Source: Heterohyrax brucei (Eukaryota; Chordata; Mammalia; Hyracoidea; Procaviidae). From it: a stretch of 64,000 nucleotides of DNA. The stretch spans positions 84,881,049 through 84,945,048 of the forward strand of contig CM053156.1 of NCBI GenBank assembly GCA_028571685.1, in the 5' to 3' direction. The position numbers and the translations under genes are program-made. Positions 29,097 to 40,572 of this stretch are shown piece by piece (the first letter of the stretch is position 1; each line of letters opens with the position of its first letter). The notes under the pieces were generated by a model. The model was not told where the DNA came from and searched no databases. It was given only the letters and a program-made list of their open reading frames with translations.

Positions 29097-30424
29097 GCAT
29101 TGCATTCCAAAAGCCCCAAACTGAGACCTCACCCACTTCTCTTTAATTTTTGTTGTAAAATCAAATCCTGCAAGGAGATGACCTCTTTAACCTTGAAATC
29201 TCTTGGGAGGGCAGGCAAGAGTCATACTGGCATTAGTACCAATAGGGCTTTGGGGAGGTGGTTACAGCCTCCTCGTTTGCTGGGGTGAAACTCCCATTAG
29301 AATTAGCTAAAGGCCAAAAAGAAGCAGTGTGCCCACAGAGTTGGGAAGCCCAAAGGGGGATTTACGGATTCACATGTTGTCACTAGATTCTCTCTTCCTG
29401 CTCTTCCCTCTTCCTCGCCATCTTTGACCTCTCACTCTTCTTTCACACAAAGAGTTTCTCTGTGCAGCTGTGCAACTATGGGAGGGCAGAGGTGCGCAGG
29501 AAATGCCCAGAGCCAAGCTTCCAACACAACACAATCTTGCCCCAGACAACCCTAGTGGCAAGAGAACCTAGGTGTCTTAGAGTCTACCCATGAAAATCCC
29601 AGAGCAGTGGTCTGATCGGCCCATATTGGTCTTATTAATATCCTTGGTCCAATCAGAATGATCAGGGAGATGGAGTACCATGGTTGGCCAAGTCTGGATT
29701 ACTGTTTCTCTCTCTTTAAAGGAGGAAGTGGACAGGGGCAATTCTCCAAAAGTAAGAAAGAGTCAGACCTTGGGCAGAGCAGGGAGTATCTACCCACAGG
29801 AGGAAGAATTCTCATTTGCAGAAATGGCATGCCATCCAGGATCTTCTCATGGAGATTTCTCAAGGTTGGTGGGGCTCCTGTGTGAAGTGCAGCTCTGATC
29901 CTCACCTTAAGCTGCGGACAAAAGCCTCCGTGAACAACTGACCCCTTTACCACCAGACCAGAGGAAATAGATAACGACACCTGGCTACTGTGACTAAAAA
30001 TTTAGGTCAAAGATTCTTTAGGCAAATCCTGATCAAAGGGGGAAAGTGCAGAACAGAACTTCAAATTCTCATAGAAACCAGATTTTCTGGATCTATAGAG
30101 GCTGGATCAACCCTTGAAACTATTGCCGTGAGATAATCTTTAAACCCTAAACCAAAAATAGCCCCTGACGTCTTCTTAAAACCAAACAATAGTTTAGCTT
30201 AACTGATAAAGAATTTCTGCATCCTCCCTCTTTTTTGAAATTGCACTTTAGATGAAGGTTTATAAAACAAACTACCTTCTCATTAAGCAACTAGTGCACA
30301 TATTGTTTCGCGATGTGGGTTACCAACCCCACAACACGTCAACACTCTCCCTTCTCAACCTCAGGTTCCTATCACCAGCTTTCCTATCCCTTCCTGCCTT
30401 CTAGTCCTTGACCCTAGACTGGCA
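29097..30424. other. Unique DNA, part possibly an old repeat
   Basis: 29600-29660 holds ATTGG and CCAAT boxes in a context like the old CCAAT-bearing repeat at 37.1 kb. 30000-30330 is AT-rich. No gene or recent repeat recognised. Confidence 0.35.
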
Positions 30425-30735
30425 TGCCCATTTAATCTCATTTTGTTTTATGGGTCTGGCTAACCTGTGGCTGAAAGGTGAACTTCAGGAGTGACTTTAT
30501 TACTGATCTAAAAGGGTGTCTGGGGGCCATATTTTCAGATTTCTTCCGTTTCTCTCAGCCCAGTGAGTCTGGTCTTTTATTGAGACGTAGAATTTTGTTC
30601 TGCATTTTTCTCCACCTCTGTCTGGGGTCCTCTATTTCAGTCCCTATAGGAACAGTCAGCAGCGGTAGCCAGGCACTGTCTAGTTGTGCTGGACTCCATC
30701 TGGGGGAGACTGTGTTGACTGTGGTGCGTTAGTCC
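30425..30735 (-). mobile_element. L1 3'-UTR segment, inverted
   Basis: GTCTGGTCTTTTATTGAGAC, GGGGTCCTCTATTTCAGTCC, AACAGTCAGCAGCGGTAGCC, CCAGGCACTGTCTAGTTGTG match the complement of the elephant-type L1 3' UTR. It meets the sense L1 end directly. Confidence 0.6.
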
Positions 30736-30985
30736 TTTGGATGAGCACTGTGCTCTGTTCAAGACTTATCTGCGTGGAATGAACCTGAAAATGGGAACTC
30801 AGAAGGTAGGAAACTTAGGGGCCAGTAAGTTCACATTCATGGGAGGGCGAGCAGTTATACAACTCGAGGAATGCCACCAGTGTCACCGAACTGTACATGA
30901 GAAACTGTTGGACTGGTGTATGTTCTGCTGTGTATAGTCTGAACAGCAACAAATAAAATAAATTATTTTAAAAAATAAGGATAGA
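30736..30985 (+). mobile_element. L1 3' end, sense, with poly(A)
   Basis: CACCGAACTGTACATGAGAA, CTGTTGGACTGGTGTATGTT, CTGCTGTGTATAGTCTGAAC, then AATAAAATAAATTATTTTAA. This is a common L1 terminus. Confidence 0.75.
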
Positions 30986-31635
30986 GATGATTAGGGATCT
31001 GCATACCCCTGGGGATGCTATCAGCCTTCTCTGAAGAATATTAAAAACCGGAAAAGGAAACTTGTTGACCGTGACCAGAACATGGCTACAGTTCTGGTTT
31101 GTCTGTGTACTCAGAGCTTAGCATGTGAGAACGTTGCCAGCTCCTCATGCATCTGACAATACACAGCTATTCTGAGGCTACCACGCAGGCCAGTTGGTGG
31201 GTACACTGAAGGAGAAGGGTTAACAGGCAAACCTTTTCAGGTATTTAATAACTTTAAACCAGAGGCCACAAAGTGATGGTATGTTTTCTTTGGCCAGCAC
31301 CGAGTTTAGGGGAGAGAAAAAAATCAACTACTTGCCAACATTTAAGAATTCAGTTGGGAGCTTGGATTTCTGGCTTCCCTCAGAAAACCAGAGGTCTGGC
31401 CATCCTGGTCACACAGTCCAAAATGGTCATAATTGCCCAGAGCTGAGAAGTCGTGACCCATTTAGACAGAACATGCGCTCCAGTTTGCTGCGGTCTCCAC
31501 CACTCCCCATGGCCCTGACCCTGGCTCCTTGCCTTCGTCCACTCCCATATCTGTTGGGCCTCTGTAAGCCTCTGCTTTTGCAAACCCTTCTTTACCACAA
31601 CAAACTCGAGGAGCACCATCTCTGAAGAGCCACTT
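30986..31635. other. No feature recognised
   Basis: Unique DNA. Opposing open frames of 114 (+) and 79 (-) codons around 31.4 kb have no recognised domain. Confidence 0.4.
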
Positions 31636-31735
31636 TTTTATTTTTCTAGCTTTGTGACCTTACCCAAGATACCTTCTCTTCTCATACCTCATTTTCTCCA
31701 TCTAGAATATAGGGATGAAATGGCTTATTGCACTT
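31636..31735 (+). mobile_element. MIR fragment
   Basis: TCTAGCTTTGTGACCTTACC, CTCATTTTCTCCATCTAGAA. Confidence 0.55.
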
Positions 31736-31990
31736 AACAAATTCTTATTGAGCACCTGTTTTCCTAGGTGCTGGGTTTACAGCAGTGAACACATAGAGCA
31801 GGTGTCTGCCCTCATGAAGCTTACATTCCAGTAGGAAAGGAACAGGCAAGAAAGTGGTGAACAGAAGAAAAGACGTTGGGGGCAGATAAAGATAAATGTT
31901 AGGTAAAGGGGGCAGGTAAAAGCAGGTATTAGAAAGACAGGCAGGTGATGAAATGCCGTGTCATATCTAAATTATTTAGCATAGGAGCTG
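31736..31990. mobile_element. L2-like ancient repeat
   Basis: AATTCTTATTGAGCACCTGT, TAGGTGCTGGGTTTACAGCA, GCCCTCATGAAGCTTACATT, CCAGTAGG form a classic ancient mammalian repeat block. Confidence 0.5.
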
Positions 31991-32157
31991 ACAACTTGCG
32001 TCTCCCGAGATAAATCTGCTCGCCACCTGTATTTGGAACACAGACACACCCATTCATTTGCGTGTTGTCTGTGGCTGCGGTGGTCTGCTAGCACTGAGTT
32101 GGGTAGCCGCCACAGAGAGTGCATGGTCTACAAGGCCTACAGTATTCGCTTGTTGTT

Positions 32158-32548
32158 GGTTGCCCTTTAACTGGCTCCAGTTCACAGCTACGGGTGCGAC
32201 AGAACAAAATGTTGTCTGGTTCTGTACTGTCTTCATGATTGTTGCTATGCCACAGTCGATTGTTGTGACCACTGTATTAAAATCACAGCCCAGGAAACCA
32301 CCTGGGGCAGCTGTATGGTCCAAACAGGGGGAATCATTCTCCAGTACTATATTGGACTATATCGTGTTGTGATCAGTAGGGTTTTCATTGGCTGGTTTTC
32401 AGAAGGAGATCACCAGGTCTTTCTTCCTAGTCTCAGTTGGAAGCTCCCGCTGAGACCTGTCCACCGTGCATGGCCCTGCTGGGTGTTTGAAATACTGTTA
32501 GCTTAGCTTCCAGCATCACAAGAACACGAAAGCCACTGCCTGCAACCA
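32158..32548 (-). mobile_element. SINE, type G, antisense, with a ~97-bp insert
   Basis: The tail complement has GTTGTTGGTTGCCCTTTAAC and GAACAAAATGTTGTCTGGTT. An insert follows between GTTGTGACCA (32263) and GTTGTGATCA (32366). Then come GTAGGGTTTTCATTGGCTGG, CACCAGGTCTTTCTTCCTAG and AGCATCACAAGAACACGAAA. The insert flanks are a 10-bp direct repeat with one difference. Confidence 0.75.
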
Positions 32549-33711
32549 ACTGACCCTTTATAGAGAAAGTTTGCCAACCCCTGGCTTAGCTCAACTGCCT
32601 ACGTAAACAAAAGGAACTGACTATGCTGTAACTTATTATTAGTGGCAGTAAAAGTGACCCTGACTGTGCTGCTGAGCAGCCAGCGCTGGGACCCTCTGTG
32701 GATTCTCAGTGACTCCCTTTCCCCGCCTCCTTGTCCTGCCCAGCTGCCATGCTCTTTGCTTGGGTCTGAAGTGCAGAGCCAATGTTGACCACTTCTGACA
32801 GGTTTTGTAGAGAGTTTGCTGTGGGTCTGACCCGAGCAGGCTGCGGGTTTGCCCACCGCTGCTTCTGGAGGGCTGTCGTGTCAGGTTCCCCAGACCGAGT
32901 CAAGCACAGCAGGAGGCAGGCCGTGGCTTGAAGCCCGTGGCTAGACAGGGCCGGAGCAGTGTTGACTTACATTTTTCCATGGGGTGTGTGTGCTGGGCTT
33001 GCTGAGGTTTTGTGTGTTGTCAGTGTTTCTGCCTCTTGTGCCAGCTCCCATAGCCCAGCTACATACCGGAGACCTCTGTCTTTACCTGTTCAGGTAGACA
33101 GGCTGTCACTGCAACGTCAGGGTGCTCAGTACGACCTCCACTCTGGGTAGTCCCAGGGCGAAAGCAAGCATTACCCCCTAACACGCTAAGCAACAGCAAA
33201 GGGCACTGGGGAGCAACCAGGTAGGTGAGCAGAGTCCACAGCAAGAACCAGCTTCACAGGCTCTAGGAGTTCTGTGCAGCCGTTGCAACAAATTGTCCAA
33301 CCCAGCAGAGAAGCGAGCAGAGTGGCGCGGGAGAGATCTCTGACGCTGGCACTGGTAAAATGTTGGAGGGTGGAGGTGTGTCTGGAATCAGCAGCGGGAT
33401 GATCCCGAGGCTGATTCTCATTCCCGGTCCTGAAGTTAGGCAAGGTCGGCTGCGGCCTCCACGTGTTCCTTGTCTCCTACGCTCTCCGCGATGTCCCTGG
33501 GAGGAGGGTGCCGTTGTTAAACCTGTTTTGGGGGGTGTGGGATTGGAGTACCAGTGGATTCATGAATTTGGCATAACAGAGAGTTGGCCATCTGCGTTCA
33601 GAGCCCAGGGTCAATGATTTAATCTCCCTGGTCTGGAAAGTGAAACTGATGAATGGTGGGAGACTTGGAGAAAGCATGTGCAGTCCTCCCTAAATGGTGC
33701 CCGTGATGATG
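32549..33711. other. No feature recognised
   Basis: GC-moderate unique DNA. No repeat, exon or conserved protein seen. Confidence 0.4.
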
Positions 33712-33713
33712 AG

Positions 33714-33896
33714 GGGAACCCTGGCTGCATGGTGGTTAGGAGCTACTGCTGCTGACCAAAAGGCTGGTAGTGTTCGTATCCACTGGATGCTCCTTGGAAA
33801 CTCTATGGGGCAGTTCTACTTTGTCCTATAGGGTCACTATGAGTTGCAAGAGATTCTGTGGCAACTGGTTTGGTGTTTTTTGTTTGTTTGTGTTTG
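33714..33896 (+). mobile_element. SINE, type S
   Basis: GGGGAACCCTGGCTGCATGG, GGATGCTCCTTGGAAACTCT, CTATAGGGTCACTATGAGTT, T/G-rich tail GTTTTTTGTTTGTTTGTG that runs straight into the minisatellite. Confidence 0.9.
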
Positions 33897-34432
33897 TGTG
33901 TGCGTGGTGATGGTGGTGATGAGGGTCGTGAGGATGGTGCTGGTGGTGCTGATGACGGTGACGAGGATGGTGAGGGCGGAGGATGACAGTGGTGGTGGTG
34001 GCGGTGATGAGGGTCGTGAGGATGGTGCTGGTGGTACTGATGACGGTGACGAGGATGGTGAGGATGAAGATGTCGGTGATGCTGGTGATGACGGTGATGA
34101 CGCTGGTGAGGGCGGAGAATGACGGTGGTGGTGACGGTGATGACGCTGGTGAGGGCGGAGGATGACGGTGGTGGTGACGGTGATGAGGGTGGTGAGGATG
34201 GAGGGTGACGGTGGTGGTGGTGGCGGTGATGAGGGTGGTAAGGATGGAGGGTGACGGTGGTGGTGGTGACAGTGATGAGGGTGGTGAGGATGGAGGGTGA
34301 CGGTGGTGGTGACGGTGATGAGGGTGGTGAGGATGGAGGGTGACAGTGGTGGTGATGGCGGTGACGGCACTGGTGAGGATGGAGGGTGACGGTGGTGGTG
34401 ATGGCAGTGATGAAGGTGGTGAGGATGAGGGT
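33897..34432 (+). repeat. GGT/GAT minisatellite with 43-46 bp higher-order units
   Basis: A trinucleotide-phased array of GGT, GAT, GAC and GAG. The block GATGAGGGTGGTGAGGATGG recurs at 34182, 34228, 34274 and 34317 (steps 46, 46, 43), and the longer units at 33918 and 34006 are 88 bp apart. Because the unit is close to a multiple of 3, frames stay open on both strands: Asp/Gly-rich on +, Ser/His/Pro-rich up to 205 codons on -. I see this as composition, not a gene. Confidence 0.9.
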
Positions 34433-35825
34433 TGTGATACCAAACTATGGGACCATTTCCAGCTTCAACTTTGCGGACCCTCTCCTATCCCCAAAGGGCA
34501 TATTACCACACAGAAAAACACAGGGCAATCTTCATTTGCAGCTTGAGGTGGGGCAGCGGGATTCCATCATGTAACTGCTGGTAGGCCTTGAACCCCGCTC
34601 TTGCTGTCCTCTCTGCCCAGGTGCCTGTATCACCTCGCCAGGCCCAGCCCCTCCCAGCGCCGCTTGGCCCCGTCACAGCTGAGCTTGTTCAGTGCTGTGG
34701 AAACTCTGACCAACTCCTCGACGGCTCCTCTTTGAACCTTCCTGGGCAGTGACTCACTCAGGAGTCGTTCTGGCGCGTGTCAGGCCTGGAGCTGCTGGTG
34801 GGACCCAGCCCCTGAGCTCTGGGGGCCAGGATGACCACTGGGACCACCTCAGAGAAAGAGGAGCCACGGCTGGCACCATGGTTATCCCCCAGGAGTTCAT
34901 GGGGCTCAAAACCTAAGGACGGCGGTGCTTTGTCCGGGGCTGGGTTACTTTTGCATTTCCTTTCTTTCTTTTAAATAAACTTTGGAAAAAACACTGGTGT
35001 TGGCTCTTCTGGCGGGCAAGTGGCAGCATGTGGTGGGAGCTGAGCGCTTCTGCTGGCTTCCCGGCAGCACTGGGAGGCATGCAGACCTGCATTTTGAAAT
35101 CCCTGGGGACCAGGAGAGCCCGGTCATATGTGGACACAGCTCTTGAGTTTACTCTGCTTCCCAAACAAGATCATTTCCTCTGGCAGCAAAGTGTATGTGA
35201 GTCAGGAGAGAGGAGAGTGTGGGCATGAGAATCAACCCTGAGACGACCACTTACCAGTTAGTAAGAGAAAGGGCAGAGAGCTCTGTTGAAAAGGTGCTGC
35301 ATCTATTTCTCCCCTCACTCTGTTACTGGGCTGCCCTGAAATTAGGACACCACTCATGAGCACCAGAGCAACTGGGCACCACACATGCTGTTTTCAGAGA
35401 GCAAACAGCACACAGGGAGGAGATGGTGGGGAATTATCTTTTTCTGGGTGTGTGCACTTGGGGGAAGGGCTTGTGTGTTTGGTGGGAGGGATTAATGGCC
35501 TTGATGTCCTTCTAGCTGCTGGGGAGGCTGCGTCCCAGGCCTGTCCATAGGAAGAAGTAGGTGATCAGTGGGCAGTCCGCGGGAGATCGCCACTCTGATG
35601 GGGTCTTGGTTTCAGCAGAGATTCGGTGCACCACGTGGAAGTCAGACAGATGATGGTGGTTTCTTTGTACGGGGAACTTTTCTTTATAAGAATGGAATCA
35701 GGTGCTTTTGTTGGTCAGAGAAGGCAAATATGGATGGGCAGAGGGGACAGCTGAGTTCCTTAGTGGGTGAATGGCAGCAGAAATCTGTGCTTTTAGCACT
35801 GCAGACAGTGGTGCTGAGGAGAGGG
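34433..35825. other. GC-rich unique DNA with a poly(A) signal, then unique DNA
   Basis: 34590-34970 is GC-rich and non-repetitive, ending in AATAAA at 34974-34979, then CTTTGGAAAAAACAC. This could be a 3' terminal exon of an unannotated transcript. No protein is recognisable. Confidence 0.35.
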
Positions 35826-35828
35826 GTA

Positions 35829-35990
35829 CAAGGAAGGAGGGAGGGCAGAAAGAAAGGAGGGAGGGAGGGAGAAAGAGAGGAAGGGAAGGAATGGAAGAGA
35901 GAGGGAAGGAAGGAGAGGGAGAGAAGGAGGGAAGGAGCCCAGAAAAGAGAAAGAGGCAAAAGGGTGAAAAAACTGTGAAAGAAAGGAGGA
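35829..35990 (+). repeat. Polypurine GA-rich tract
   Basis: Almost pure A/G for about 160 bp (GGGAGGGAGGGAGAAAGAG and similar). The + strand frames are Arg/Glu/Gly-rich by composition. Confidence 0.9.
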
Positions 35991-37133
35991 ATGAAAGAAC
36001 AGAACAGCGTCTGAGAGAGTAACGTCAGGAGGGAATACTTTAACTGAAACCTGTAGGGACTATAGAAAGCGTCTGAGATGAGCATTCCAGGTTTGGTGAT
36101 ATGTGCAAAGGCCCCGGGATCAGAAGAGCTGTTGTTGTGTTTAAGGAACCTGTAGAAAGAAACATGGCTGAGCCTGGTGAGTGAGGGACGAGTGGGACAA
36201 GTTGAGTTTGGAATGGGCTGGATGAAGGACCACAGATTCAGCTTCCTCTGGGAGTTGACCAAGAAGATGAGGTACACCAAGGTGGGGGCTGCGTCAAGCT
36301 GGATAGCCTATCGATAGCCACACAGACGTCTCAGGCCAACGAGGTACCTGCAGCGGGGCATGTGGCCTCACTGTGATTAGGTCTCCACTTTATAAGAGAG
36401 TAGGAATCCAGATTTTTATGTCAAACCTCGTGTCTTTTAGATGCTGGCTGCCAATGTAGAGATTTTGAAGGGACTGTTGGAGACTGAACAGTGTCCATGG
36501 GCTGGAACCGGCTTGGGAGCCACCAGTTCGCAATGCTGGGGACAAGCTCTAAGATGTGGTCCTTACGGGCTAAATCTGGAGCCCATTTCTTAGCCATCCA
36601 CAGCAAAGCCGGGCCACGACCCAGGAGCAATCCCCATTGGTGAAGCTGCCCTAGGGACTCGATCCAAATAAGGGCACAGCCAAAAGGAAAAGGGTGTGTC
36701 TTCCTTAAAAAGCCTGGAATAAAGGCATTCTATTCAGGGTCTGAAAAGGCCAGTGTTTGAGGGAGTGGCAGCCTGTCCAGGCTGGTCTGCAAGTGCAGTG
36801 ACCTCTTCTCTGGGGGTGAGGAAATGGGGGTGGGGGTTGGGAGGTAAGAGGGAGGCGTTGTGGGGAGCATTCTGCTGCCTGAATGTTTGCTACCCCTGCA
36901 GAAATCTTTCCAAGTAAGGTCTGATACATTGGCTGCAAGCTGCTTTGATGCCGCAGACATTGGCCTTAGCCTTCCTTTGGGGATTTGGGAAGGCTCATGT
37001 CCCCTGCACTCAGGGTGGAGAGCTGAGTGACACTCAGTCCCAGAAAGAGAGGTTGTGTCAGATGCCTCAATGAGTACGTGAACTCCTTTCACTTAGGAGA
37101 TGGTTGGTGTGCAGAAAGAGTGGGACTACTAGC
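35991..37133. other. Unique DNA with an old-repeat trace
   Basis: 36030-36240 (GAGCATTCCAGGTTTGGTGA, TGCAAAGGCCCCGGGATCAG) looks like an ancient L2-like segment. The rest is unique. Confidence 0.35.
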
Positions 37134-37620
37134 CAGGGCTCTTTGTTGCAAGTGACAGAGAATCATCTCAAACAAAAGCAAGCAAAAAGAAGAAGAAATC
37201 TGTTGGCGTGTGACGTTAAAAAGTTGGCTCCTGAATAGCTCAGGTACGTGGGAAGAATCTCTCTCTGTGCTTCGGCTCTGGTTTCCGTGGTGACAGCTGA
37301 CAGTGAAGCCACTAGCAGCTCTAGTTCACAGTTCCTAGCCTAGCAACCTCAGCAGGCACAGAGCACCCAGCAAAAGTCTCAGGGCTGCTTCTTATTGGTC
37401 CCCTTTGGTTATGTGCCCATCTCTGGACCAATCTCAATGACTGATTGGCCAGATCTGGTTTAAGAGTCTATGGGATTGAACCCATAGGACCACGTGAACA
37501 AAAAGTATAAATGAACAGTAGTTCCTCAGAAGCAAGCCAGCTGTTATTGGAAGGAAAGACGGTTGCTGGGCAGGAAATACAGCAAGAGACCATCACACCA
37601 TGATCACGTAAGTGGCAAGT
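37134..37620. mobile_element. Old interspersed repeat with CCAAT boxes, family not named
   Basis: GTTGCAAGTGACAGAGAATC, CTCAAACAAAAGCAAGC, GCAAAAGTCTCAGGGCTGCT, CTTATTGGTCCCC, GGACCAATCTCAATGACTGA, TTGGCCAGATC. The order matches a widespread old mammalian repeat. It carries three CCAAT/ATTGG boxes and a CACGTG E-box near 37492. Confidence 0.45.
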
Positions 37621-38044
37621 GGTATGCCCAGCAGTCTTTCCCACAAAGTTTTCTTTTTCTTTCTGAAGAACATTCTATATTACCTGGTAGAAGCCAACAG
37701 GTAAACATCGCTTAAACAGGAGTTACAAATCTTCATACCCATAGGCAGATGTCCTTAAATGCATGAGGTAGTCCTCAGAGAAGCAGAAAGGCAATAGGGA
37801 CTGGTGGGGGTTGGGGTCAATTAGAGGACTCATGCTCATCTCTGGATGCCTGCCAGTCAGATACTGCTATTTCTTGCCATGTGAGAAAGAGCAGCCCAGT
37901 GTTACCAGACCTGATTTTCCAAAAAAAGAGGGTATATACAGTTTTCAATGAAATCTAATTTCTAAATGATTTTAACACATTCAAATTTATTTTAAAAAAA
38001 TTAAAGGAGCTGAACAACACATTTATGGACTGGATCTTGCTTGG
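37621..38044. other. AT-rich DNA, no feature recognised
   Basis: 37910-38010 (AAAAAAAGAGGGTATATACA) is AT-rich. No confident repeat. Confidence 0.35.
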
Positions 38045-39512
38045 AGCTGACACTTTTGGGTAGGGGTGGAGTGATATTTATGGAGGTATAATTTACATAC
38101 AGTTCTATGAGTTTGCAGTACATACAGTTGTGTAGCCATTCTCATGATCAAGTTATAGAGTATTTTTAGTAAACTACTACTCCTCCCCTCAGCCCCTAAC
38201 AGCCACTGATCTGTTTCAACCCTATAGTTTTGAGTTTTTCAAAACATGGTCTCAGTGGAATCATACAATGTGTAGCCTACTAAATCTGTTTTTTTTTTTT
38301 TTCACTTAGCATACTGCATTTGAAATTCATCTGTGTTGCGGTATCAGATGTTTATTGCTGAGTAGTTTTCCATTATATGGATGTCCCACAATTTGTTTAT
38401 ACATTTACTTGTTCATGAATATTTGACTTGTTTCCAGTTTTTTGGTGATTATGAATAAAGTCAGTATTAACATTCATGTACATATGGGCATGTGTTTTCA
38501 TTAGTCTTGGATAACTATCCAAGATAAATGTGGCATGTGTTTCAAAGTGGCTGCACAATCTGTATTCCCAGCAGAAGTCTGTGAGCATTCCAGTTGCTCC
38601 ACATGCTTGTCAGCACTCGATATGGTCAGGTTTTTGTTTAGGCATTCTACTGGGTGTGTGGTGGTGTCTTGCTATGATTTAATGGTTAAGCTCTTGGCTA
38701 CTAACTCAAAGGTCTGCTATTGGAAGGGCTGAAACCCGTTCCTGTAAAGATTATAGACAAGGAAACCCTATGGGGCAGTTCTACTCTGTTCTTTAGGGTC
38801 ACTACATGTCAGATTTGGCTTGACAGTATCACAACAACAGTGATGCCAAACATTATTTCATTTCTTTATTTGATATTTGTACTATGATCTTCGATTAAAT
38901 GTTAAAATATTTTGCCCATTTTTAATTGAATCATTTGTTTCATTATTGAGGTGTAAGCGTTCTTCACAAATTCTAGATACTAGCTCTTTATCAGACATTT
39001 TACAGATATATTTTCCTTGTCTGTGACTCGTGTTTTTATTTTGTAGCAACGTTTTTGAAAAGTATAAGTATTTTAATCTTGATAAAGTCCGGTTTATCAA
39101 CTTGGTGTTTGTATATAGTTTATGCTGTCTATATTCTACCTAAAAAAAAAACCTGTGCCTAACCCAAGGTCACAAAAATCTTGTGTTTTTTGTTTTTCAT
39201 TTTCTCCTGAAAGTTTTACAGCTTTAGGTTTTACTCTTAGGTCCGTGATCCATTTCAGCATCTTCTTTTGCATACGATGAGGTGAGCTGAAATTCATTTT
39301 TTGCCTATAGACATCCAATAACGTTTGTTGAAAAGATGTTCTGTATCGCATTGAATTACCTTGACACCATTGTGGGAAATCAGATATTGCTGTATGTGTG
39401 GGTCTCGTTGTAAACTCTACATCCTAATCCATGTGTCTGTTCTTTCACCAGAGCACACTGGTACCTACTCACGATGAATTCTGTCTCAGTGTTAGTTATT
39501 CCCATGTTTTAA
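38045..39512 (-). mobile_element. L1M 3' region, antisense, long, with a SINE inside
   Basis: Follows the complement of an old L1 3' region for about 1.4 kb: GGAGGTATAATTTACATACA, TGCTGAGTAGTTTTCCATTA, TTTCCAGTTTTTTGGTGATT, CAGTTGCTCCACATGCTTGT, TTGCCCATTTTTAATTGAAT, CTTTATCAGACATTTTACAG, ACCCAAGGTCACAAAAATCT, CGTTTGTTGAAAAGATG. No intact ORF2 remains. Confidence 0.85.
38672..38842 (+). mobile_element. SINE, type A, nested in antisense L1
   Basis: TTTAATGGTTAAGCTCTTGG, CGTTCCTGTAAAGATTATAG, GAAACCCTATGGGGCAGTTC, CAGTATCACAACAACAGTG. Confidence 0.85.
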
Positions 39513-39838
39513 GAGTGTCATGGGTAAGGCTGTGTGTCAACTTGGCTGCTCAATGATTCTCAGTGGTCTGGCAGTTATATAATGATGTAGTCATCTTCCA
39601 TAGTGTAATCTGATGTAATCAGCCAAACAGTTGTAGTGGGAATTTCCTCGAGTTTGTGGTGTGTATCCAGTCTATATGGACATTCTGGCAAAGTTTGCTT
39701 GCTTGTGTGATTGCTCTGAATCCTATACTCAGCTCATTGTCATCTGACCTCTGGTTGTTGGGGCTTGAGCCAGTGACTTATCATATTGCCTGACAGTCTT
39801 GGGATTCATTGGTCTTCGCAGCCTGTGAGGTAACAGCC

Positions 39839-40362
39839 TGCTTTGGATTGAACTCTGTTACCCCCAAATATGTGTCAACTTGGCTAGGCTGTGATTCCCA
39901 GTATTGTGCAGCTGTTTTCCATTTTGTGATTTGGTGTAATTATCCTATGTGTTGTAAATTCTAATCTTGCTAATGTTAATGAAACAGGATTAGAAATAGT
40001 TACCTTAATGAGGCAGGACACAATCTACAGGATGCGGTTGTATTTTGAGTCAATCTCTTTTGAGATATAAAAGAGAGAAGAGAGCACAAAGGAGGGGGAC
40101 CTCGTTACCACCAAGAAAGAAGAGACAGGAGTGAAGCATGTCTTTTCGACCCAGGGCTCCTGCACTGAGAAGCTACTAGATCAGAAGAAGATTGATGATA
40201 AAGACCTTTCTCCAAAGCTGACAGAGAAAGAAAGCCTTCTCCTAGAACCACAACCCTCAATACAGACTTATAACTTCCTAAACTATGATAGAGTGAATTT
40301 CTGTTTGTTAAAGTCATTCACTTACAGTAGTTTGGCTATAGCAGCACCGGATAACTAAGACA
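39839..40362 (+). mobile_element. Solo LTR, ERVL-MaLR type, nested in an LTR
   Basis: TTGGATTGAACTCTGTTACC, GAGGCAGGACACAATCTACA, GATATAAAAGAGAGAAGAGA, CTCCAAAGCTGACAGAGAAA, ending CCGGATAACTAAGACA. Same family as the copies at 10.4 and 46.9 kb. Confidence 0.8.
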
Positions 40363-40540
40363 CCTACCTCTCTTGAATCCGTCAGCCCTCACAGCCTATG
40401 AGCCAGTGACTTGCCATCTGACATGCTAATATTGGGTTTATCAGCCCCTGCGGCTGTGTGAGTCAGGAGTAGTAGCAACAAGTTGAGACTTTCCAGTCTC
40501 TACAACTGCGTGAGCTATTTCCTAGAGACAAATCTGTTTG

Positions 40541-40544
<4 letters not shown>

Positions 40545-40572
<28 letters not shown>
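40545..40572 (+). repeat. (GA)n microsatellite
   Basis: About 14 GA units inside the 3' part of the outer LTR. Confidence 0.9.

Noticed and set aside
33826-34443. 205-codon open frame on the - strand, rich in Ser/His/Pro
   Set aside because: It lies wholly in the GGT/GAT minisatellite. The frame is open because units are multiples of three, and it has no coding signature.
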